NCBI GenBank assembly: GCA_022385805.1 | Contig: MU277804.1 | Span: forward strand, 1-36,041 | DNA length: 36,041 nt | Origin: Pilatotrama ljubarskyi | Lineage: Eukaryota; Basidiomycota; Agaricomycetes; Polyporales; Polyporaceae | Direction of reading: 5' to 3' | The notes under the pieces: model-generated | Databases searched by the model: none | What the model was told of the DNA's origin: nothing | What the model saw: only the letters and a program-made list of their open reading frames with translations | Position numbers and translations under genes: made by a program | Shown: one piece after another, positions 1 to 11,719 of the stretch | How the letters are laid out: each line of letters begins with the position of its first letter | How positions within the stretch are numbered: the first letter of the stretch is position 1

Positions 1-444
1 TGGGTACTCGGTAGTAACATGCATGGTTTGTAGCTAATCAATTCGTGTTCCCTGAACTCGCGGTACTTGACCAGGACCTGCAGGGAACACGAGTGGTATT
101 CGGGGATCCCTTCCGGATCCCACGCACCCCGTAGTCCGGCGCTTCACGCAGTGCCTGCTGCCAACGCCGACCGGTCATCTGTCAATGGGCGCAGCAGCAC
201 GGGCTTCGCTCCGCCTACGATCTCCCAAATTTCAGGCCTTGCCAGATTGACGCCTCTGGCAACAGCTAGCCCTTGGCAGCGTATAAAGTCTCACGGGGCA
301 CTACGCCGCTGCACGGCGACCGCGTTCTGTCCGCAACTCTGTCTGTAACGACTACCACGGACGCCTAACCTATCCCCTCCTCGCCCAAGACGATCGTCGT
401 CGGAGACTCCGAGTACCGACACCGACAGACAGACCAAGCCAACC
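1..444 (+). promoter_or_regulatory. Upstream region of the glutaredoxin gene, with a TATA box
   Basis: A TATAAA lies at 282-287, about 160 nt before the glutaredoxin ATG at 445. That spacing fits a core promoter with a 5' leader of roughly 130 nt. The leader is C-rich. A short open frame at 67-348 has no recognisable content and is not called. I see no other gene here. Confidence 0.45.
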
Positions 445-1330
445 ATGGCCATCAAGCACGCCCCCGCGCGATCGTGGTCGGGAGGCTCGCCCTACCGCCG
501 CCGACGCGTCCTCTGGCCCTGCTTCCTCCTCCTCCTCACCGGCTTCCTCTACGTCTGGCTGTACGGCTCGCCCGACTTCCTCTCGCTCTCGCCCGCGCTC
601 AAGGACATCGGCTTCCGGTTCTCTCCCGACTCGTCGCGCGCCGGCCGCGTCGCGCAGGCGAAGCCGCAGCTCGCCGGCGAGGGCCTCTACCAGGATGTGC
701 GCGAGATCGACGCGCTGCTGCACTTTATTATCGACCAGCCCGAGCGGCGGCTGGACGAGGATGGGGGCTCGATTCGTGTGGAGGGCCTGGGTAGCGTGTC
801 GGTTGACCCGCAGGCGGCGGTGGATCTCAGGGTATACGCGCCGGACGGGTACTACGACTGGGCGGAGCATACGAGGCGCATCAAGGACCAGCACCCGCTC
901 GTCGTGTTCAGCAAAACGTACTGCCCGTGAGTGCCGATTCTCGGTTGCGCGGGGCAACTACGCTCGGGAGGCATTGACCGACTGTGATCACGGCAACAGA
1001 TACTCGCAGAAGGCGAAGGCGCTTCTGGCTACGTACGACATCTCGCCGCCTCCCAAGATCGTCGAGGTCAATGTGCGCTCGGACGGCCCCCAAGTGCAGG
1101 CTATCCTGGCGCGCTTGACTGGGCGATCGACAGTCCCAAACATTCTGCTGAAGGTCAGTCTGCCTCAACTAACGCCGCGTTATGTTGCTCGCGCTAATAC
1201 ACTGGACTGTATTCAGGGTAGCTCAATAGGCGGTTCGGATGAGCTCCATCGCATGCATGAGGCGCATCGCTTGAAAAGGCTGCTCGAAGAGGGCGGCCTG
1301 GTCGTCAAAGGAGAAGCCAGCAAGGAGTAA
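445..1330 (+). CDS. Membrane-anchored monothiol glutaredoxin (Grx6/Grx7-like)
   Basis: Glutathione-dependent thiol oxidoreductase, probably facing the lumen of the secretory pathway. The proposed exons are 445-926, 1000-1153 and 1217-1330, giving 249 aa. The N-terminus has a basic stretch followed by one hydrophobic segment at about residues 22-40 (LWPCFLLLLTGFLYVWLY), a type II anchor. The glutaredoxin fold fills the C-terminal half. The active site is C160-P-Y-S, one cysteine followed by Ser, the monothiol type. The first intron splits the Pro codon inside this motif. The glutathione-site motifs T205-V-P and G217-G-S-D are present. Family knowledge: yeast Grx6 and Grx7 are single-pass ER/Golgi glutaredoxins with monothiol sites. 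The gene has its own TATA box and no operon-like neighbour. Assignment to Grx6 or Grx7 specifically is not possible from sequence alone. Confidence 0.88.
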
Positions 1331-1566
1331 CCCACACACACGTTCCTTAGGGTTTGTTGTATCTTCAGGGTAGGACAGCGACCGCCGATGTATCACTTAT
1401 TTATTGCTGCTTCGAATTGCCCAGTAGGTGCGAGCTGTCGCCTGCAGGTGCACCACACTCAGGCTTGCTGGTCGACAGTAACACGACCTCACGTCGGACT
1501 CCAGAACATCTCCTCCTCGCAACTAACGTACAAGACTTGACAGAACGACTGCGTGCAGCTTCAGGA

Positions 1567-2277
1567 TCACTTCTGCTTAGCCCACTCTGGCGGCTCGTCC
1601 TTGCCTTCCTCCTCCAACTTCTCCCCCTGCTCGAGGGTGTCGTGGACCGTGTCCGCCTTGTGCTCAGCAGGTGCGTAGACCTGTATAGGGAGCAATCGAC
1701 GTCAGTCTCATGCGATGCTGAGAACGAAGTCGCTCACAGTTGCAACGATCAGTGGGGTGGGACCCGTGTTTTTGAACTGTGGGATGGTGAGCACACTCGA
1801 TAGCAATTGACTGTCGCCACTGACATTGTGAAGTGTACCAGCAGGCACGATGACAAGATCGCCAGGATGAATGTCGGTGGTCTGCATACCGCATCAGAAC
1901 TCAGCTCCACGATTGAACGAAGGCAGGCTACCTTAGTACCGCCTTCAATGGCTTGCGCGGTGCCGGACAGGAAGAAGAGGTGCTGATCGACTGTGTGTGT
2001 TTCCTGTCGAATTTAGTCAGCGCATACACCCACTCAGCCGACTGGCAACGCACCTGGCCAATCTCCCCGCCGACAGGAACAGTCATCATGACAAGCTACG
2101 AGAGTTCGGTGTCACTGACATGCTGGTGCGCCGCAAGCTCAGAGTCGAACGGACCTGACTATGAGTACCCGTCCAGAGAACCCTTCTGAACTTGTCACTC
2201 TGGGACGCGACCTCTTCTACGTTGTGGAAGATTGCGAAGCCCTTGGGGGGCTTTGTGTTAGGCTGAAACTGGGCCAT
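1567..2277 (-). CDS. Small cupin-domain protein
   Basis: Single-domain cupin of unknown substrate. Reading on the minus strand, the exons are 2277-2155, 2095-2054, 2003-1932, 1881-1825, 1776-1738 and 1680-1567, giving 148 aa. The beta-barrel motifs are visible: VPVGGEIG, then THTVDQHLFFLSG (metal-site His region), GDLVIVPAGTLHN, and FKNTGPTPL. The protein ends in a charged tail rich in Glu and Lys. The introns are 48-59 nt and GT-AG. The start at 2277 was preferred because a TATATA at 2395-2400 would put transcription start near 2370. An in-frame ATG at 2370 would add 31 residues that look like a mitochondrial presequence (Arg/Ser-rich) and remains possible. Fungal relatives are often labelled 'RmlC-like cupin' or 'mannose-6-phosphate isomerase'; no catalytic role can be assigned here. 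Confidence 0.78.
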
Positions 2278-3572
2278 CGTGGTGCTGAATGCGCGCTCGC
2301 TGATGCGTGTGCGCGACAAGGGGACGTGCGGAAGAAGGCGGGCGAGATGGCGAACGGGAAGACGAAACATTGCAGAATCGATGAAGAGACGGTGTATATA
2401 TGCGTGTGGGTCCCGGGGACGTGCGGGCAGAAAGAGAAGCTCTGCACTTCAGGGTGAGTTTCGTTCGCGTCTGGGATCGAGAAGGCTCGTCATCTGACGT
2501 CATTGCAGCCGTATGAGTGGGAGAGAAGTCTCTGCACGGCCTACGCATACTCAGAGGCGTCGATGGACAGTGCTAGCATCGAAGCAGCACCTTTCTTGGT
2601 GTTGTTGGTTACTTGGTACGCCGATCGCGATCGAAGCTGCTCGGGCGCTTAGTGCGAGCGCCTGCAGAACGTCCGAGCCGCATTTTGCAGTGAAGCTTGC
2701 TCTCCCCTCGACCATATGCAGCCCCAGAGAATGGACACTATTGCGTCTGGCAAGTCAAACATCGATGGCATGGTTAGTTGACGATAGTCCACGGCCGTCT
2801 GTGCTCTGCTGGACAACTTGGTGGCACACGCACTGCTTTCGAGGGCGGTTCGCAAGCCTAGCACGAACATGGAGCTGAAAACGCCCCTTCATCGCGTAGC
2901 ATTCTCGTTTGTTCCTCTGTGGGAGCCTGACGCGGACTCGCTCGCTGCGCCACACGAAACCGCATACTTATGTAGGTCGGGTGTCGGGCCGATGATGGTC
3001 GGATCGCAAGGCACCTCCGTTCACTCGTCTATGCTCGTCTTGACTTGGTGTAAGCTAAGTCTCTTGCGATCATCTCCGTCTGAAGCACGCAGTGGTGACC
3101 ATTCTTGCCGTGTGTTTTCCTGTACTTGTTACGCCATCAATCCGCGCGCTCACGCGATACCTAGTGTGCCCAGTACTCCTACCGACATTGTACCACCGCC
3201 GAGGTCCCCATGCCTGGGTGCGCAAGGCCCTGTGCGTCCATCTTCAGCGTTGACCTTTTCATAGCTATCTGGATGTTCTCATTGCTCGTTGTACCTGCCT
3301 GATATGGCGACCCAACAGTTCCTCGAATGCGGTCCCTGGTGAACTCGACCGATTCTGTGGCTCTCAATGTGCGCGGGAAAACAGCGGGTCGGGAAGAATT
3401 CCATCTGGAAGCTCGGACCCAAGCTGCGTGGGTGTCCGTGCTCTCAAATACGCCCGGCGCTCGCACGTCCACATGCTTCCTTGATATTATCGAGGTATCT
3501 ACGCGGCGTATAAAGCCGCACTCGCCCGCAGCGCGATGGCTCGTCTGACTCTCGGTCGACGCGCTGCCCAAC
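2278..3572. promoter_or_regulatory. Divergent intergenic region between the cupin and the subtilase
   Basis: About 1.3 kb with no gene I can support. It holds a TATATA at 2395-2400 oriented for the cupin and a TATAAA at 3509-3514 oriented for the protease, 59 nt before the protease ATG. A short upstream ATG frame starts at 3537 and runs out of frame across the protease start, so it could act as a uORF. Open frames at 2818-3264 and 3179-3574 have no domain-like content. Confidence 0.45.
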
Positions 3573-6500
3573 ATGGTGCGGACGGTGACCTCTGTGCTGC
3601 TGCCTCTGGCGCTCGTGGGCTCTGCTCTGGCAGCGAAGTTCTCTCAGTCAAGCATTTCGGGGGCCACTAAGGGCTTTGGGAACACGGTGCCCAACAAGTT
3701 CATAGTGGAAGTCGCAGACCCTGCCGACATCCCGGGAAAGAGGTCCTTGGACTCGCGCACGGTCGGTTTTCCCAGCTGTCCGCAGGATTGCTGAGAGGCT
3801 CATGCACTCTATAGACACATGAGCAGCTTTACGACTTCATGCGCAAGAGGGAACTCGGGTTTAGGGTCGAAAAGGAGTTCAACTCTCCGGGCCTTTTCTT
3901 GGGGTCCGTCTTGACTCTGGACGTGAGTACTTGCACGTATCCTCCGCACATAGCCGTGACTCATGAAACATTCTGTACGCAGGATGAGAACGTACGGTTG
4001 ATACGACACCTCATGCCGTGCGCGTGCTTATGATCGCACGCGGTTTCCCAGGACGTAGCAAAGGTGCAGGACATTCCTGGCGTGAAGGCCATCCGCCCTG
4101 TCAAGTTGATTCCTGCCCCCCAGTAAGCTGTCGCACGTTATCTCCGCCAAAATAGCTATTCATGAGCTTTCCCAGACCTGTCAAGAAACACATCGTGACG
4201 GGCCTCGACGATCCGCAAGTCCCTCCAGACTCGGAGTCGACGCACATCTTGACGGTTAGAGAGTTCCAGATGCTCCATCCGCGTCGTACAGCCTACTCAC
4301 TGGCTACGCTCGTAGGGTGTGGACAAGCTGCATGCCCAAGGCATCACCGGACAAGGCATAAAGATCGGAATGTGAGTGCTTTGAGATATTGCGTTCTGGT
4401 CTGCACGTTCTTACTCATAGTACCGCGTTCTCCCTTGCAGCATCGACACAGGTTTGCATAGGTCTCCTCAGTCGTATCTTCACGCAACTAACGGCATAGC
4501 TAGGCATCGACTTCACGAATCCCTTCCTCGGCGGCGGATTCGGCCCTGGCTTCAAAGTCATTGGCGGCTTCGACTTTGTGGGAGACAACTTCAGTGCGTA
4601 CTGCCCTCTCGATGCTGTCCGTTAACATACTCATACATACGCTCATAGCTGGTACATCTCTATGTTGGGACCACGGTGATCATCATATGACGCAGTAGAT
4701 ATGCAGGTGCTAATACGCCGCAACCCGATCCTAACCCGCTGGATCAGTGCAATGGTCACGGCACCCACGTCGCGGTATGCCGCTCGCCCTGACGCAGGCA
4801 CGTTCCAGAGTCTCACGCGTGGGCGCTGCACAGGGAATCATTGGAGCGAACCCTGGCAACCCGTTCAACATCAGCGGTGTGGCCTTCAGCGCCTCTATCA
4901 ATGCATACAGGATCTTTGGCTGCACTGGAGACGTTAGTGACGACAGTATGTGATCACGCAACACCATCGGAGAAGACCGCTCATATGTTCTGGCCAGTCA
5001 TTATCGAAGCTCTACTTCGAGGCGTTAGCGATGGGAACCACATCCTGACCATGTCGCTCGGCGGTGCCGATGGCTGGACTGAGAGCTCTAGCGCTGTAGT
5101 GTCGAGCAGGATCGCGGCAACAGGCAAGATAGTCACCATCGCAGCTGGTATGTCTTGTCCTTCTGTTGAGTTGACTATCTCTAACACCAAGAACCGTAGG
5201 AAACGACGGCGCCAAGGGATCTTGGTACACCTCCAGTCCGGGTAACGGCATCAACGCCATCTCAGTCGCCAGTCTGGACAACACAGTCATACCGCTGCAG
5301 AACGCGACCGTACATGGCGTCGCGCACGACCCCATCACCTACTTCTCGACGTTCCCGCTGCCTGTGAACGGGACGCTGCCCATCTTTGCTGTTAGCAACG
5401 ACACCACGGTGCCGGACGACGCCTGCAACCCGCTTCCCGACGATACCCCTGATTTGTCCTCGTTCGTCGTGATCGTTCGCCGTGGGACGTGCACATTCGT
5501 ACGTTGCCTCCAATGAAACAGGCTCTCCCTATCGCTGATGTCTTGGCCCGCCTTCAGGTGCAGAAGCTGACGAACATCGCAGCCAAGGGCGGTCAAGTGG
5601 TTCTGATCTACGAGTAGGTGATCCTATCTGCCTCTTGCCGAGGCTCGATGAACTGACCTACCGCGATTGCTGTAGTAATGGAAGCGGCTTCAGCGCCATT
5701 GACGTAGGGAACTTCACCACAGCGACGCTCATACAAGCGGCAGACGGCTCATTCGTAAGTCATCAATCCTCGAGCGCTTATGATGGCACTCATCGGACCA
5801 CGGCGCGCGAGTAGCTAGTTAACGAGTTCGCCTCAGGCGCCAGCGTGAGCCTCTCCTTCCCGCAAGTTGGAGGAGGCTTCCAGTTCCCAGACGCCGCGGG
5901 AGGCCTCATCTCCAGCTTCACCAGCTTCGGCCCCTCAAACGACTTCTTCTTCAAGCCTGCGATCGCCGCGCCCGGCGGGAACATCCTGTCGACCTTCCCC
6001 GTACCCCTTGGGACGTTCGCAGTTCTGTCCGGCACGTCCATGGCGACTCCGTTCATGGCCGGCGTGTCCGCACTGCTCTTCAGCGTGAAGGGCACGGCGC
6101 CGGAAGTGGGTCTGACTGCCCGCACTCTGTTCGAGACCACTGCACAGCGCGTGGCTAGCAGCCACACCGACGGCGATCCGCTGCAGACTGTCACGCAGCA
6201 GGGGGCCGGACTGGTGGACGCGTTCAAGGCGATACATGCTGATATCATCGTCTCACCCGGAGAGCTCATCACGAACGATACGGCGCACTTCAAGGGATTG
6301 TGAGTACGGCTCAGAGCGCATCTGGTGAAGGAGATGCTCATGTCGTAACAGGCAAACGTTCACAGTCAAGAACATCGGCAAGACCGCGAAGAGCTTCAAG
6401 ATAAGCCACATCCCCGCCGGTACTGCTCTGACGTTCCAGCCCGTATGTCCTGATCAGTTCAGTTGTGCCCGCGTTGCGATGTTGACATGCGCTGCTCTTA

Positions 6501-7332
6501 GGGAACCATCTTCCCCGCTGACGGCCCTGTCCCCCTGTCCACCAACTTCGCTACTGTAAAGTTCAGCGAAACATCCTTCACTGTCCACCCCGGTCAAACT
6601 CAGGAGATCACTGCACACATCACTCCCCCCACGGGACTCGACCCGACGACGTTCCCCGTCTTCTCCGGGTTCATCGAGCTGGCAAACGCGGAGGAGAGCT
6701 TCCAGGTGACTTACCTCGGTCTTGCAGGCGCGCTCAAAGATGTCCAGGTCGTCGATGACACCGACGTCTTCTTCGGCGTGGACCTCCCGGTCCTGACGGA
6801 CGCCGCGGGCAACTTCCTCACTGGACCGACGAACTTCACCTTCATCGGGGACGACGCTCCTACGGTACTGATGCGCCTTGCGTTCGGCACGCCGAAGTTG
6901 CTGTTCGACCTCGTCGACCCCAACATCAAGATCAAGATGACGCTGAACAAGCGCAGCGACGTCCCCGTCGCTGACCGCTCGATCTTTAGCTTCCCCAACG
7001 CTGCCAAATCCGGCACCTTCGCCCAGGTACGCACGCTGGGTTCACTTTTCGAAGCGGATTTCCAGCCTCGCAACTCAGACGAAGATGTAAGTAGCCATAG
7101 AACAGTAGTGCTCGTCTTCACGCGATATCTGATCATATCCGGTTCTCTCGCGCAGGATGGGACGGGATTCAACACGCTCACCATCTCTAACCAATTCGCC
7201 AACGGGACTACTATCCCGAACGGCTCGTACCGGATCCTCCTACGTGCGTTGAAGGTGACAGGTGACCCCACGAAGGAGGAGGACTTCGAGAGCTGGCTGA
7301 GCCCGGTCATCGGCGTTGAAGCTCCTGCGTGA
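3573..7332 (+). CDS. Secreted subtilisin-like serine protease (S8, minor extracellular protease Vpr type)
   Basis: Endopeptidase secreted as a proenzyme. Proposed exons: 3573-3761, 3815-3922, 3983-3991, 4052-4122, 4176-4254, 4316-4371, 4441-4451, 4504-4593, 4649-4651, 4707-4774, 4834-4945, 4998-5147, 5200-5498, 5558-5613, 5676-5754, 5815-6299, 6352-6442, 6502-7086 and 7156-7332. They total 2718 nt and stay in frame (905 aa). A signal peptide (residues 1-20, ending SALA) is followed by an inhibitor-type propeptide. The catalytic triad is complete: D173 in IIDTG, H223 in NGHGTH and S535 in GTSMATP. A protease-associated (PA) insert lies at roughly residues 340-470, and an Fn3-like C-terminal region follows from about 620. 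Length fits the roughly 900-aa basidiomycete family. The gene is unusually intron-dense, with 9-, 11- and 3-nt exons that should be checked with transcripts. Confidence 0.9.
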
Positions 7333-7516
7333 CAGCTGTTTTGAGGTCACAACGGCAGTTCGGGATACGCGCAGGCAGTAGTTGGTTAAAGGAGCGACGT
7401 ATAGTTTGTATACACAGAACAACGAGGTATCAAGGATTGGCGCTGTGGGCGAATCTAGCGAGCCTGCATCGTCGGCCTCGTAAGCATCGTCGGAGTCATC
7501 TGCTCGCAGCGTGAGC

Positions 7517-8219
7517 TCAATTCAGCCCCAAATCAGTGAGGAACGCACTGCTGTTGTTCGTGTCGTTGTCGTCGCCTTCCTCTATGACGACTACGAGCGT
7601 CGCCTGAGACGGGGAGGCGGATACTACTGTGCCCGTGTCAGCCCCATTCTCTCCACCGCTGCCCGTTACGATTGCATCGTCGATGTTTATTCCGATCGAA
7701 GCCCAGTCAGATTTGCTCTAAAGGATGAGCTCATCAGCTAACTTTATCATTAGAGAAGGAATTCCAGAGGCCGACGTACCCAGACATTGTGCTTGTGTTG
7801 CAACGAGCCCTGCTGCCACGCCGTGATTTCTACCCAAGTTTTGTATCTCTTGATGACTTGGCGCTTCTTCAGCGTTTGCAAAACACGTTGAAGCCGCAAT
7901 CCCTGGCCACGGAGTCTGGTAGTAGCGTGAAATCCCGTTAGCATTCTCGAGTGCTAGAGCAACGCATCGCGACATACTCGGCAAACTCCTGCGTGAGTTC
8001 TCGGAACTCTTCGAGGGACAGGATCGTTTGGCACATGGGATCCTTCAAAACGAGGCCGGCGAGGTGCAACTGTTCTTTGCCGTCATAGAGTCTCTTCAGG
8101 ATCTTGTCCTTGCTCAGTCGCTTCGTGCCAGCCTTCCAGACCAGCTTGACGAAGGGCGTGCTATGGGCGACGACAGAGAACGCGTCGCCGGCAATACTGC
8201 ACTCGCGGTTATCAGACAT
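7517..8219 (-). CDS. Partner-family protein A (unrecognised; head-to-head with kinase K1)
   Basis: I do not recognise the family. Exons on the minus strand are 8219-7978, 7915-7780 and 7717-7517, giving 192 aa. Exon 1 encodes a predicted helical domain with STPFVKLVWKAG near residue 20, then DGKEQLH and a FRELTQEFAE end. Exon 2 is exactly 136 nt and is rich in Arg/Lys; it contains QVIKRYKTW and ends in HKHNVW. Exon 3 begins SKSDW and is acidic and Ser/Asn-rich, ending soon after VVVIEEGDD. The intron phases (2, then 0) and the exon 2 length are shared with B and C. An ATAAATGC TATA-like element sits 78 nt upstream. There is no signal peptide or membrane segment. The start is the first ATG of the exon and matches B (both MSDN). 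Confidence 0.72.
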
Positions 8220-8786
8220 AGAGCCACTCTACCAGAGAGTGTTCGGAGGACGAGGATGGGAATGGGGGAATACCCGAACGAAAGAGCAAATGCCTCGCAT
8301 TTATCAGCCAGAGCAGGCCTCTGGATGCGTTAGAATGCCGAACGCGGTACATCCGCCTGTCACCGTGAGCAACAAAAGCCGAGACCTTGTGTGTGTTCAA
8401 GCAGCGCAATAGGTAAATCGAGAGGGCCCTGACTTGTGGATGTACGTTGGTCCTTGACGACCTTGTACCCCGATTGTACGGTGACAACGCCGCCGTGCAC
8501 TGCTAGCGCCTGACTGGGGCCCGCGTTGTTCGCGTGTTTGCTCCTGCTTGTTCGTGTGGGTACTCTAGCGCCCGATCCCGCTTCTCAGGCTGCCACTCGA
8601 TCGTCTGCCGCTATTGTCAATGTCCCTCTCCCTCCAAGGCTTGCCTCCCGATTCCTCCTCGACCCGCGAGTCCCGACGCCGCATCCAAACTGTCCTCTTC
8701 AGTTCCCGATTATCCAAATACAGTCGTCTAGCCTTGGTACTCGAGGACTGCTGAATCTTCCGCTCTTCCATCTCTCACGATTCTAC
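8220..8786. promoter_or_regulatory. Shared intergenic region of pair A/K1
   Basis: This 567-nt region lies between divergent genes A and K1. It contains GCATTTAT at 8297-8304 (ATAAATGC on the minus strand), placed 78 nt from the start of A. It also contains the 15-mer CCTTGACGACCTTGT at 8452-8466, found identically in the C/K2 intergenic region. The part next to A is visibly related to the region upstream of B. The sequence near K1 is pyrimidine-rich. Confidence 0.5.
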
Positions 8787-10144
8787 ATGCCTGACGGAAG
8801 CCCGCTCAACGATGATGACCTCTTACTCCTCCCGCCTTCTGAGCTCGGCAAACTGACGTCCGGGGAATGTTGGTGGCGTGACCACCAGATATGGCTCGCA
8901 GAACGAGGGTACATGCTCCGCCCCCGGTATCGGCCTGATTGGGAGCCGTCATGGAAGAAGGATCCAGGGCGGTCACCTATGGGATGTGAAGATTGGTACT
9001 CTGCCGGTGTACGTTGCATTCATGTACCTATACGCGGAACCTCTGAGCTCCTTAATGCACCGTTCGCAGCTTACGACTGTGCTGGACGCAGTTCGCATAT
9101 CTGACAACAGTTTGGTCGCGTTGAAGAAAGTGACGAAGACACGGAACCCGCACGAAATCAGCATTACCCAGTATTTGTCTTCCGACGCGCTCAAATCCGA
9201 TCATCGCAATCACACAGTTCCGATCCTGGACATTCTCCCAGTACCGGACGACGCGGATATCACGCTCCTGGTGATGCCTCTCTTCCGGCTCTGTAACGAC
9301 CCTCGTTGGCGAACAGTGGGGGAGGTCATCGCCTTCCTGTTCCAGATCTTCGAGGTTCGTGAGTCTTCATTGCAACAAGTATGATGTGTATTGTTTATCA
9401 TTTCTCACAGGGCATGGAATTCATGCACGAGTTGAACGTAGCTCATAGGTAGGTTGGCGTAGAGTGCACTTTGCCTCGTTCTGTCATTCTGACGTTCCGT
9501 TCAGAGACTGCCAGCAACCAAACATCATGTATGATCCTCGACCGATCTACCCGGCTATGTTCCATCCCCGCCAACGCAATCGCGCACTTAACTGGAAAGA
9601 TCCAGCGAAGCATTCCACGCGTACCGACCATCCGGTGAGGTATTACTACATCGACTTCGGGTTATCCCGCAAGTACAATCCTGAAGACGGTCCTCCGCGA
9701 GAAATTCCCATCCGAGGCGGAGACAAAACCGTACCGGAGTTCCAGAGTTGGAAAGGCGAGCCTCTTGACCCGTTCCCCACGGACATCTACTACTTGGGCA
9801 ACATGATACGTATGACGATCCTCCAGGTGCGTGTACTGCAGGTGTGGTCCGAGTCGGCAATCGCTGCTAATGAAGCGGTCGAGCAGGAATATAGGAACGT
9901 CGAGTTTCTGTCTCCTCTAGTGGAAGACATGGTCCGAACGGATCCGTCAGAACGCCCTACCATCCAAGAGGTTGTTCGTCGTTTCAGAGAGTTATCGAAG
10001 TCACTGGGCTACTGCAAGCTCCGGTCTCGTCTTGTGCCTCGCGACGAGCACGCCAGCGACAGGTTCGATCGGTCCATCGTGCATGCTATCCGCACGGCTC
10101 GCTACATACTCGCACGGAAATCTGCTATACCCCTGCCGCGCTAA
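8787..10144 (+). CDS. Protein-kinase-like protein K1
   Basis: Probable Ser/Thr kinase or pseudokinase of a basidiomycete-expanded family. Exons: 8787-9008, 9070-9354, 9411-9448, 9505-9826 and 9887-10144 (374 aa). The N-terminus carries the family signature ECWWRDHQIWL and RPRYRPDW. The beta-3 Lys is K93 (ALKK) and the alpha-C Glu is E103 (NPHE). The catalytic loop H181-R-D-C-Q-Q-P-N188 keeps Asp and Asn but has Gln where Lys is usual. DFG is at D232, with about 44 residues between N188 and D232 instead of the usual 13 or so. VPEF replaces APE, and a TDIYYLG follows. ERPT marks the C-lobe Arg. No GxGxxG loop is visible. The C-terminus ends with the family tail RYILARKSAIP. It is head-to-head with partner A. 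Confidence 0.85.
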
Positions 10145-10477
10145 CGTGGTCAAGTCGTTTTCATGATGCTTTGTTTTGTATGGGTTTTGTACTACTGCGT
10201 GACAGCAATTTTGAGGTCTCAACGCCGTTCTTTGATACACGCGAGTAGTAGATACAATGGAGGGACGTATGTTACGGACGTGAAGAGCGACGAGATGCGA
10301 ACGGTCGGTGCCATGGGTGAGTCTGACGAGCGCGCGTCACGTACGACCCATGATTGGCGCCAGTTGGATGAGACGTCGCCCTCTCTCGGTGTGGATCGGG
10401 CATGAATTTCTCCTCGTACAGACAACTGTGTGCTGACACGTGTACTAGCTTTAACAAGCTCTCCCGAGGACAGACTC
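10145..10477. other. Convergent intergenic spacer K1/B
   Basis: This 333-nt spacer separates the 3' ends of K1 and B. It has T-rich stretches just after the K1 stop that could serve 3'-end formation. I see no gene in it. Confidence 0.4.
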
Positions 10478-11266
10478 CTAGTGGGAGGCTTGAATATTAC
10501 CAAGATTGACCTCGCGGATACGATCGGAGTGATCTGCCAGCCCGCAGCCATAAGCTCCAGAGTCGCCTGTAAGTCCTAAAGAAGACCTACTGCCGTTTGT
10601 CGCATGATCCTCCCCCACGAAGACTACAAGTGTCGTTTCAAGCGCCTCGTCAGGTACTACGAGGAGTGCTTCTGTGTCAGGATCGTCTTCTCCGTCGTTG
10701 CCGTTCATAGTTGCATCATTGGCAATGTTCTCGAACAGATCCCAGTCGATTCTGCTCTGTAGGACTAGTCCATCAGCAATCATCGGGCTCATAAGAGGGA
10801 TGAAGGTTAACATACCCACACAGTATGCTTGTGCACCGTCGAGTTGTGCTGCCATGCCATGACCGCTAGCCAGGTCTTGTATCTTTTAATGACTTGGTGC
10901 TTCTTCAGTTCCCTCAGGACATGATATATTCGCAATTCCTGGCCAAGCAGCCTGATAGCAGCGTGAGTTTGAGTCAGCGCTTTTGTCAAACTACAGAATG
11001 CATGACCGCGTCATGACTCACTCGGAGAACTCCTTCGTGAGCTCGTGATACTCTTCGGGAGAGAGGAGCGTCCGGCAGATGGGATCCTTCAGAGCGTCTC
11101 TGGCGTGGTTCAGATGTTCCTTGCCGTCGGCAAGTATGTCCAGCATATTGCCTTCGTTCAGCGGTTTCATTCCAGCCTTCCAGACCAGCTTGACGAAGGG
11201 CGTGCTACGAGTGCCTTTAAAGATGAACGCGTCCCCCGCGAGACTAGACTCGTAGTTGTCGGACAT
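10478..11266 (-). CDS. Partner-family protein B (unrecognised; no intact kinase beside it)
   Basis: Paralogue of A. Exons on the minus strand are 11266-11022, 10951-10816 and 10756-10478 (219 aa). Exon 1 contains RSTPFVKLVWKAG and DGKEHLN, and ends EFS. Exon 2 is 136 nt and contains QVIKRYKTW and HKHTVW, almost the same as A. Exon 3 starts SRIDW and is acidic (GNDGEDDPD), with a VVFVGED block that aligns with VVVIEEGDD in A. An ATAAATGC element sits 79 nt upstream, the same spacing as in A. The N-terminal ATG at 11266 was chosen by alignment to A (MSDN); an in-frame ATG at 11359 lies upstream of the TATA-like element and is unlikely. The flanking sequence resembles the A/K1 promoter, but no kinase follows on the plus strand. 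Confidence 0.72.
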
Positions 11267-11719
11267 GTCGCTATGCCAGAGAGGGCTTTGTGAGACGAGG
11301 AGGGGAATGGGCGTATGTTCTGGCAGAGAATGCGCGTATGCTCCGCATTTATTGGCCAATGCCGCATGCCTCCGGATCCCTGTGAATGCCAGATGTGGTA
11401 CATTTGCTCGTCAGCATGGCGATGTGTATGAGAACTGTATGTGAGGCCTTGTCCCCGTACAGGCTGCCAGCGCACTCCAGGCGATGTTGTAGTGCACGTA
11501 AGGTGTCAAGTCCTCGGAGACCTTGTACTAGCCTTGTATCACGGTTGCACGAAGTCCCGAACAACGCCGCTGTGGCGGGGCACCTGGCGCGCCAGCGCCT
11601 ATGCACGTTAGTTTCATGCTACGCCCTGGCAGTGTCCGATTCGGAAGCCTGAGTACGGTCTCGATCAGGTAATGAGTTATGAGGAAAGAGGCGACAATGA
11701 GGAGCGTTGTGCCACGTAT
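11267..11719. promoter_or_regulatory. Region upstream of B, related to the A/K1 intergenic region
   Basis: It holds GCATTTAT at 11345-11352 next to an ATTGG/CCAAT pair. At 11511-11528 lies TCCTCGGAGACCTTGTAC, matching TCCTTGACGACCTTGTAC at 8451-8468 in 14 of 18 positions. This suggests that B once had a divergent gene on its other side, as A does. Beyond about 11,600 the similarity to A/K1 stops and kinase relic sequence on the opposite strand begins. Confidence 0.4.

Noticed and set aside
67..348. 93-aa plus-strand open frame before the glutaredoxin
   Set aside because: It overlaps the TATA box, has no recognisable content and looks like leader or promoter DNA.
2818..3574. Open frames on both strands in the cupin/subtilase spacer
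   Set aside because: No domain-like sequence, no plausible splice structure, and they overlap each other and promoter elements.
5790..6341. 183-aa minus-strand frame opposite the subtilase
   Set aside because: Antisense shadow of a long GC-rich exon; the plus strand encodes the catalytic Ser region.
6711..7310. 199-aa minus-strand frame opposite the subtilase C-terminus
   Set aside because: Antisense shadow; its composition mirrors the sense codons.
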